A stretch of 45,638 nucleotides of DNA from positions 1-45,638 of IMG/VR virus record IMGVR_UViG_3300010413_000149; one strand, 5' to 3'. Numbering within the stretch: the stretch's first letter is position 1; the number at the start of each line of letters is the position of its first letter. Below, piece by piece: positions 41,077-45,638 of this stretch. The position numbers and the translations under genes were made by a program. Below the pieces are notes generated by a model. The model was given only the letters and a program-made list of their open reading frames with translations. It ran no database searches and was not told where the DNA came from. The stretch is from a virus.

Positions 41077-41557
41077 AGGCTCTAACTGTGTTTCAAACTA
41101 TCACGCTGGCAAGGTGAAACACACGATTGTGTACGAAGTAGACGGTGAGCCTGCTCCGATGAATAAGAACAATGAGGTTCTGCTTGTTGAAGGACTTGTA
41201 AGAATACACGCATTCTGTTTGGTAGATAGTCAACAAGTTCAATGGCAAGCCGCTGAGCTTGTACAGCAACTTGGTGGATTCTACTTTGTGCGTGAAGTTG
41301 CACGCGGTGACAGCTTCATATCCGCTAGTGAATACTCAGATGGCGCGCTTGCGGCCTGCGAAATTGCCGCAGAACGCAGAAAAGCGAATTATCAGCCTTA
41401 CGGTGAGCCTAGGCACGTAGGTTCTGGACGTAAGGCGTCAAAGTCTGCCGCAGGTAGAAAATCTACAAGTCGTGCAGGAACTAACAATAAGAAACTTGTG
41501 GATGAAAGCAGAATGCAAGGTGTATTTGATATCTTCAAGTCCAACGCGAAAGGCTGA
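41057..41557 (+). CDS. unknown protein with basic, low-complexity C-terminus
   Basis: The start MKRLWLRGSNC is chosen because AGGAAATATCTT lies correctly before it; an upstream GTG would add ten residues. The product is 166 residues. The first 110 residues look folded (VYEVDGEPAPMNKNNEVLLV), and residues about 120-150 are Ser/Arg/Lys/Gly-rich (GRKASKSAAGRKSTSRAG), a likely nucleic-acid-binding tail. No family recognised. Confidence 0.72.
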   Translation: MKRLWLRGSNCVSNYHAGKVKHTIVYEVDGEPAPMNKNNEVLLVEGLVRIHAFCLVDSQQVQWQAAELVQQLGGFYFVREVARGDSFISASEYSDGALAACEIAAERRKANYQPYGEPRHVGSGRKASKSAAGRKSTSRAGTNNKKLVDESRMQGVFDIFKSNAKG

Positions 41558-41560
41558 GTC

Positions 41561-41929
41561 ATGGCTACAATGCATTTCGAAGGCAAGGTTGTGGGTATTG
41601 ATGACATTTCGTTTGAAGTTTCACTTGATGACAAGGTTGTCGTTTTGCACTTCGGAATACATATTGACGACGATCCACCATCTGTCCTTGAACAGATTGC
41701 TATGGAATGCGCAGGAAGTTTCGCAGTAGATGATGTTCTGAAGTTTGATGACGAAAGTCACTTCGACATGGATTTTTCGTTTGAAGTGATAGAAAAGAAC
41801 GCTGTGAAGTACGATGTGTACAAGTTCATGATGATTGTTGGAAACAACATTATGGACAAAGACGCTCTAAATGAATACGTGCCGCCACGAAATATGTTAC
41901 CGGCAGGCGGCGCACTTGGTTGGAAATAG
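41561..41929 (+). CDS. unknown acidic protein, 122 residues
   Basis: The product is strand-rich and acidic (HFEGKVVGIDDISFEVSLDD; GIHIDDDPPSVLEQIAMECA). It begins three bases after the previous stop and is followed by a strong terminator, so it closes a five-gene unit starting at 39919. No family recognised. Confidence 0.72.
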   Translation: MATMHFEGKVVGIDDISFEVSLDDKVVVLHFGIHIDDDPPSVLEQIAMECAGSFAVDDVLKFDDESHFDMDFSFEVIEKNAVKYDVYKFMMIVGNNIMDKDALNEYVPPRNMLPAGGALGWK

Positions 41930-41950
41930 TGCGCAAGGCTCAGTAAGACA

Positions 41951-41983
41951 AAGGCCACAGGAAATTTCCTGTGGCCTTTTTTT
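41951..41983 (+). terminator. intrinsic terminator
   Basis: GGCCACAGGAAATTTCCTGTGGCC is a perfect dyad followed by seven T. The T-tract runs into ATTGGTAGAA, a word also found after the terminator at 42772. Confidence 0.93.
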
Positions 41984-42029
41984 ATTGGTAGAACGTGTAA
42001 CATTTCACCATAACTAAGGAGTCTCTACT

Positions 42030-42764
42030 ATGCCAGATTATACGCCACAAAAAGATGATGTGATTAGTGTACATTTCGATTCTAGAAAAATGTTTCCTGG
42101 TGAAGTCGGAATGTATGCGGCTGTGCAAAGTCCTATGTATCATGAAGAATTGTTTTCGGCTGTTGACACTATTCACCATAACTACACAAGATTGTGGCTT
42201 GAATTTTGTGTAGAAGAATTCCGTTATCGTGTAGATCCACACTTTTATGTAAGTTCTAGCTCGCTTAGTGCAACGTACGCGTGGTTCAATGTAAAAATGC
42301 AATCTGATAGTGATTACGAAAGATTGCAACCTATTATAGCTTCTATCTTTATCCACGGAATCGAAACCGTGAACAGAACGCGTAATGCTATGGTAGAACA
42401 TATGCATTGGAAAATCATGCGCTACGAAAACACGATACGCATCAATGTTTTCAGTCGTGACGAAACAATGTTCAATTTCGCCATTGAAACAAATCGTGCG
42501 AAGTTGGTCATTACTGAGATGTCAGAACGTGTTGTTGACTTGGCGCAACTTCCTAATTCTATGCTAGAAGATATAAGGTACAAGGATGATGTGTATCTTA
42601 TGTTCGATACTGTGTATGAAAAGAACGAAGACTTCATGACAATTTGGTCTTCATTCCTGGAGGATTTGAGTTGCATCCTCAACTTGTCGAATAAGATTCC
42701 AGAAGATGACAGTGAGGAATCACGAAGTTTGTTGTATAGATGGAAGTTGCAAGAACATCTGTAG
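42030..42764 (+). CDS. unknown early-block protein, 244 residues
   Basis: It has ribosome site AAGGAGTCTCTACT and forms a single-gene unit bounded by terminators. It is strand-rich with many Tyr/His (YRVDPHFYVSSSSLSATYAW; RYENTIRINVFSRDETMFNF) and an acidic, helical C-terminus (NKIPEDDSEESRSLLYRWKL). No family or motif recognised. Confidence 0.75.
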   Translation: MPDYTPQKDDVISVHFDSRKMFPGEVGMYAAVQSPMYHEELFSAVDTIHHNYTRLWLEFCVEEFRYRVDPHFYVSSSSLSATYAWFNVKMQSDSDYERLQPIIASIFIHGIETVNRTRNAMVEHMHWKIMRYENTIRINVFSRDETMFNFAIETNRAKLVITEMSERVVDLAQLPNSMLEDIRYKDDVYLMFDTVYEKNEDFMTIWSSFLEDLSCILNLSNKIPEDDSEESRSLLYRWKLQEHL

Positions 42765-42771
42765 TAAGTTG

Positions 42772-42804
42772 AAGCCACAAGGTGAAAGCCTTGTGGCTTT
42801 TTTT
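42772..42804 (+). terminator. intrinsic terminator
   Basis: AGCCACAAGG-TGAAAG-CCTTGTGGCT followed by seven T and then ATTGGTAGAA. The stem loop sequence TGAAAG differs from the neighbouring terminator, but the 23 bases across T-tract and downstream word are shared. Confidence 0.93.
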
Positions 42805-42859
42805 ATTGGTAGAAGCACATTATTTGCAATGTGTACGAAATACCAGTAAGGAGACTACG

Positions 42860-43249
42860 ATGCCAGAAGTAGAAAATCTAACCGTGAACGTTCGCATGAA
42901 CCACAAGCGCATCGAGGGTGACAAAGTTGTAAAAATCGGATTTGGTCCCGTAAAGTCTGGACGAATCTACTACGATATCTATATTGTAAAGGATGGGGGT
43001 GGAATTAGCGAAACACTATGCCGACGTTGGATTGAAACGTTTGATAAAATCGGTGACATGGTGAAGTTGTTTGAGGAATGGGATCGTGAGCAGGAACGGT
43101 TTCTGCTTCGCATTCCTAGAATCACAGTCAAGAACAATTTGATGGTTGTAGATATTTTGTGTCAGCCACCTGGAATTCCTGATATTCCTGATTTTGTGTC
43201 GTCCGTTGTATTTCGTGCGTTGACTGGAAAGACAATTCACTTCCGATGA
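42860..43249 (+). CDS. unknown protein, 129 residues
   Basis: The start MPEVENLTVNVRMN is chosen for ribosome site AAGGAGACTAC; a TTG frame extends further upstream into the terminator and is rejected. The protein has a beta-rich first half (GFGPVKSGRIYYDIYIVKDG) and a helical end (FVSSVVFRALTGKTIHF). No family recognised. It overlaps a possible start of the next gene. Confidence 0.74.
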   Translation: MPEVENLTVNVRMNHKRIEGDKVVKIGFGPVKSGRIYYDIYIVKDGGGISETLCRRWIETFDKIGDMVKLFEEWDREQERFLLRIPRITVKNNLMVVDILCQPPGIPDIPDFVSSVVFRALTGKTIHFR

Positions 43250-43281
43250 ATTTCTATCAAGACTTACAACAGGAGTTCAAG

Positions 43282-43656
43282 ATGGAATTGCATCAGTTCG
43301 AAACGTATGAATTTGACACCACTCCAATCGATGAACAATGTGTTCAGGTTGGATGCGAAAACTACACGTCATGGGCCAGAATTGAAGCAAGTGCATATAT
43401 CGGACAGATTAGACGTGAATTAGGACATGAGCCTGCTGGAAGTCGTCTTTCCGTTGTATTTTGTCCGCACGATTTTGGTTCGTACGCTCAGATACAATAT
43501 CGATTCGATCCTGAAAATTCTGAGCACTTGGAATACTTTGTGTCACTTGATGTTGGTTCTGAAATATGTTCATTGTGGGACGATGAAGCGAATGCGGAGC
43601 TTAGAAAGACAGGATATATAGTATTCACAGAAAATAACAGCGAGGTGATGGCATGA
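43282..43656 (+). CDS. unknown protein, 124 residues
   Basis: The start at MELHQFETYEF is preferred because of AGGAGTTCAAG right before it. An in-frame ATG at 43246 overlapping the previous stop (ATGA) could add 12 residues. The product is acidic and beta-rich (RLSVVFCPHDFGSYAQIQYR; EYFVSLDVGSEICSLWDDEA). No family recognised. It overlaps the next gene by four bases. Confidence 0.74.
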   Translation: MELHQFETYEFDTTPIDEQCVQVGCENYTSWARIEASAYIGQIRRELGHEPAGSRLSVVFCPHDFGSYAQIQYRFDPENSEHLEYFVSLDVGSEICSLWDDEANAELRKTGYIVFTENNSEVMA

Positions 43657-44000
43657 GCTATGACGTGTATCTTACGGATGAAAGCGGAGGATATGTTTCC
43701 GTACCGGAATTTGAAGATGGTGGCACATATGCTGTAGGCGGTACGGATATTGCGACACTTAATATCACGTACAACTACTGTGAATATCTTGCTCCACTTG
43801 GCGATGGTATGGGTCTTGAATGGCTTGATGGAAAAGTCGCCCAAGATACTATCAATCCGTTGCAAGATTTGGTTAATAGGCTAGGAACTGTTCAGGACTG
43901 TGATTATTGGGCCGCAACGCCTGGTAACGTTGGACACGCCCTGAGCGTACTTTTGTCTTGGGCAAGACAACATCCTGATGCTGTATGGATTGTGGTTTAA
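43653..44000 (+). CDS. conserved phage protein of unknown function, 115 residues
   Basis: The product begins SYDVYLTDESGGYVSVPEFE and has TLNITYNYCEYLAPLGDGMG, then QDCDYWAATPGNVGHALSVL and WARQHPDAVWIVV. I recognise this arrangement (NITYNY start, DYWxxTPGN core, HPDAxWxV end) from short conserved phage genes, but no function is known to me. It is coupled by ATGA to the preceding gene. Confidence 0.8.
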   Translation: MSYDVYLTDESGGYVSVPEFEDGGTYAVGGTDIATLNITYNYCEYLAPLGDGMGLEWLDGKVAQDTINPLQDLVNRLGTVQDCDYWAATPGNVGHALSVLLSWARQHPDAVWIVV

Positions 44001-44020
44001 CTCATAAGGAAAGGATAGCG

Positions 44021-44152
44021 ATGGAAAATTTCTTGCAGATATTTCTGGTAGCATTTCTACTAACTCACATAGTACAAGTATTTGTTACCAAACATCAATA
44101 TGTAGAGCTTGACCCATATATCTTGAAGAACACAGAAGATTATGGGTGGTAG
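44021..44152 (+). CDS. small single-span membrane protein, 43 residues
   Basis: Ribosome site AAAGGATAGCG precedes the ATG. One hydrophobic helix (FLQIFLVAFLLTHIVQVFV) is followed by a short polar tail (ELDPYILKNTEDYGW). It lies between the conserved 115-residue gene and a terminator. The role is unknown; small phage membrane peptides often affect host envelope or superinfection. Confidence 0.7.
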   Translation: MENFLQIFLVAFLLTHIVQVFVTKHQYVELDPYILKNTEDYGW

Positions 44153-44163
44153 CAGGACAGCAG

Positions 44164-44210
44164 AAAATAGCCCTAGAAGTAGACGGTCCTACTTCTAGGG
44201 CTATTTTTTT
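44164..44210 (+). terminator. intrinsic terminator
   Basis: AAATAGCCCTAGAAGTAG and CTACTTCTAGGGCTATTT (18-bp arms) flank a six-base loop and are followed by T7. It ends the unit starting at 42860. Confidence 0.93.
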
Positions 44211-44254
44211 AGGCTCCCACGATACCCAAGTCGTGAGAGGCGTGGATTGTGGGT

Positions 44255-44284
44255 GAAGTGGCGCAGTTGGGCGTGCGCCACTTC
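44255..44284 (+). other. perfect 11-bp hairpin in the spacer before the 153-residue gene
   Basis: GAAGTGGCGCA and TGCGCCACTTC flank an eight-base loop (GTTGGGCG). Upstream, CACGA-N8-TCGTG and CCACG/CGTGG form further short pairings, so 44211-44290 could be a small structured RNA. The spacer 44211-44381 holds no gene. The GCGCAGTTGG word recalls a tRNA D-arm, but no cloverleaf can be drawn. Confidence 0.55.
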
Positions 44285-44319
44285 AGGCGGTAGGTAGTAG
44301 CGCATGAAACTCAAGTTTT

Positions 44320-44366
44320 AATTTTGGTTTTACAGTAGGAAATTTTCGGGTTCGGGAAAAATTTTC
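44320..44366 (+). repeat. 48-bp intergenic element, copy 2
   Basis: ATTTTGGTTTTACAGTA, then A-rich sequence, then GGGTTCGGGAAAAATTTT. It matches the element at 39614 in order and spacing, and ends 15 bases before the next ATG, overlapping the leader and close to the ribosome site. Confidence 0.65.
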
Positions 44367-44381
44367 AAAAAGGAGAAAATT

Positions 44382-44843
44382 ATGGAAAACGAAGAAGAAC
44401 TTTTTTCTACCGCAGAAATTCTTATTTCAAAATTGTTCCCTCCAATTCGCAACAAAGAACTTGCATATATATTTCCGATTCCAAGAGTGGAAATATATAT
44501 GCCCGAAAAAAGAATGTCAACGCTGTATAACATCACAGATAAAAATAATGAGCAGCGCATCATAATAGTCCCTGTAAATTCAAATCCTGATTTTATAAAA
44601 GTAAAGATAGCGCCAGTGTATATGTTTATCAGGAATAACAAGTTGGTCCGCTCCCCCAACAGAGGGTTTTGTTCTAGAGAGGGTGAACCACGAATTATGT
44701 ATGTTCCTGATATTCCAAAGAGTGAATACGGTGACAATGTTATCATTCTTGATGGCGCCGCAGATAAGGAAATTCCAGAAGAAGACCCACATAATGAAAT
44801 TGTTATGTGGATTATCGATAATATTCTTGGTGGTTCACTCTAA
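44382..44843 (+). CDS. unknown early-block protein, 153 residues
   Basis: Ribosome site AAAAGGAGAAAATT. The protein is mixed alpha/beta (FSTAEILISKLFPPIRNKEL; YIFPIPRVEIYMPEKRMSTL) and ends with an amphipathic helix (HNEIVMWIIDNILGGSL). AT-richer than its left neighbours. No family recognised. Confidence 0.75.
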   Translation: MENEEELFSTAEILISKLFPPIRNKELAYIFPIPRVEIYMPEKRMSTLYNITDKNNEQRIIIVPVNSNPDFIKVKIAPVYMFIRNNKLVRSPNRGFCSREGEPRIMYVPDIPKSEYGDNVIILDGAADKEIPEEDPHNEIVMWIIDNILGGSL

Positions 44844-44854
44844 CAGGAGGAAAA

Positions 44855-45361
44855 ATGTCAACGACAGATGTTCCCGTAAACGACAATCCATTTCGGCAGT
44901 TGAATGATGACACGTATCAGTATCGTGGGTGTTTTCTAATCAATACTACACAAGCAAGACCTCTTGGGAACCTAAGAGTGATTATTGTGTTGCCAAATGG
45001 ATTAGTTGAACATTCTACAGACTTTGAAAAAGCAAAAGACATTGTAGATATGTTTATGAATTCTGTATCTACAGGACACGTTGTATTTGATTCTATGAAG
45101 CATAGAATCAAAAAGGTTATCAGAGAATTTCTACCTGATGCAGATGTAGACAGAATGATTGTTGAAGATTACAAACATAGATACCTGTATTGTCACATCA
45201 CGGACCATCACACAATGTACGTTACCGAATCTGATGTATTTGTTAGATTCGAATTCGATGATGAAGTAGCAACATTAGAGGAAGTTGCAGAATATGTAAG
45301 AGATTGTTCGTTCGCAAATGAACTCGCAGGAGTGCTTAGAAAAACTTTCTTTCCAAGATAG
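44855..45361 (+). CDS. unknown early-block protein, 168 residues
   Basis: Ribosome site AACAGGAGGAAAA gives an almost ideal start. The beta-rich first half (NTTQARPLGNLRVIIVLPNG) is followed by a helical region (FDSMKHRIKKVIREFLPDAD) and an acidic end (RFEFDDEVATLEEVAEYVRD). No family recognised. It is in one operon with both neighbours. Confidence 0.75.
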   Translation: MSTTDVPVNDNPFRQLNDDTYQYRGCFLINTTQARPLGNLRVIIVLPNGLVEHSTDFEKAKDIVDMFMNSVSTGHVVFDSMKHRIKKVIREFLPDADVDRMIVEDYKHRYLYCHITDHHTMYVTESDVFVRFEFDDEVATLEEVAEYVRDCSFANELAGVLRKTFFPR

Positions 45362-45370
45362 GAGGAAAAA

Positions 45371-45505
45371 ATGAAAAAGGGAATATATAAGAGATACAGC
45401 AAAGTAAATCAGGCGTGGTTCGTGATGTGGCATCACGAACTTCTGCGGGTGTTCAACGATGAAGAAGAAGCAGACCATTATATCAAAGAATTGCTAAACA
45501 AATAG
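45371..45505 (+). CDS. small unknown protein, 44 residues
   Basis: AGGAGGAAAAA precedes the ATG. The peptide MKKGIYKRYSKVNQAWFVMW...NDEEEADHYIKELLNK is basic at the start and acidic at the end, as in small phage host-takeover or DNA-mimic-like peptides, but no function can be claimed. A GNRA-type hairpin follows it. Confidence 0.7.
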   Translation: MKKGIYKRYSKVNQAWFVMWHHELLRVFNDEEEADHYIKELLNK

Positions 45506-45510
45506 CCGAA

Positions 45511-45528
45511 ACGCCCCGAAAGGGGCGT
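45511..45528 (+). other. short GC-rich hairpin with GAAA loop
   Basis: ACGCCCC-GAAA-GGGGCGT, seven base pairs with a stable GNRA tetraloop, six bases after the small gene's stop. No T-tract follows, so it is more likely an mRNA-stabilising or processing structure than a terminator. Confidence 0.6.
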
Positions 45529-45582
45529 CCAGTCACGATGGCTACGCGACTGTTGAAAATGGCAAGCCAAAAGGAGAAAAAA

Positions 45583-45638
45583 ATGGCTGAAAGACTGTCG
45601 AATGAGAGAATTGAACACGATTTGAAACAACACAAGTT
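45583..45638 (+). CDS. gene start, partial at the right edge
   Basis: AAAAGGAGAAAAAA precedes an ATG opening MAERLSNERIEHDLKQHK, after which the window ends. The ribosome site and continued operon direction support a real gene; nothing can be said of its product. Confidence 0.65.
   Translation, partial: MAERLSNERIEHDLKQHK

Noticed and set aside
42782-42859. Upstream TTG start extending the gene at 42860 by 26 codons
   Set aside because: The extension would begin inside the terminator stem; the ATG at 42860 has a clear AAGGAG site.
44211-44381. tRNA-like D-arm word GCGCAGTTGG
   Set aside because: No cloverleaf, anticodon arm or T-arm can be drawn; kept only as a possible structured spacer.

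Overview
The window is about 45.6 kb of a tailed double-stranded DNA bacteriophage, almost certainly a long-tailed siphovirus. The evidence is a complete minus-strand packaging/head/tail module: HGG-finger small terminase candidate, large terminase, portal, MuF-like minor head protein, protease/scaffold protein, HK97-fold major capsid protein, connector proteins, major tail protein, tail chaperones and a 1738-residue tape measure. There is no integrase, tRNA, CRISPR array or host gene block. GC looks moderate, Shine-Dalgarno sites are AGGAGG-like, the code is standard and genes are tightly packed with ATGA/TAATG overlaps. The host cannot be named from this window.

Layout. Nucleotides 1 to 36.8 kb are read leftward. 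A strong sigma70-type promoter with a palindromic operator (36815-36843) starts the block. It runs through a ParB-like protein, small unknown genes, a GT-B glycosyltransferase, terminase, portal, head proteins and capsid. Then come the connector, neck, tail tube, tape measure, and large receptor-binding/adhesin-like proteins carrying leucine-rich repeats, two concanavalin-like domains and about 28 copies of a 20-residue repeat. The last gene, running off the left edge, is a PAPS-type sulfotransferase. From 38.36 kb rightward a plus-strand block holds small unknown genes separated by textbook terminators. Between the blocks lies about 1.5 kb of dyad-rich non-coding DNA that is probably the divergent control region and possibly an origin.

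The most striking feature is a self-contained cargo cassette (about 19.75-26.25 kb) inserted between the capsid and connector genes. It has its own terminator on each side, its own promoter, a ribbon-helix-helix regulator that may be translated from a leaderless message, and sugar genes. These are a fucose/colitose-synthase-like epimerase-reductase (split by a +1 frameshift), a PLP-type sugar 3-dehydratase with the hallmark His in place of the catalytic Lys (as in ColD and E1), a probable glycosyltransferase, a zinc-ribbon protein, and a giant protein fusing one GT4 and two GT2 domains to a phage-type C-terminal region with a helix-hairpin-helix. With the sulfotransferase and the second GT-B enzyme, the phage appears able to make a dideoxy- or deoxy-sugar glycan and perhaps sulfate it, either on its own virion or on the host surface.

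A second unexpected signal is a 13-bp non-palindromic word, TGACGCC-N-TAGAT. It is present nine times (eight with R at the variable base) in coding and non-coding DNA, nearly always in the same orientation, and concentrated around the terminase/ParB region.
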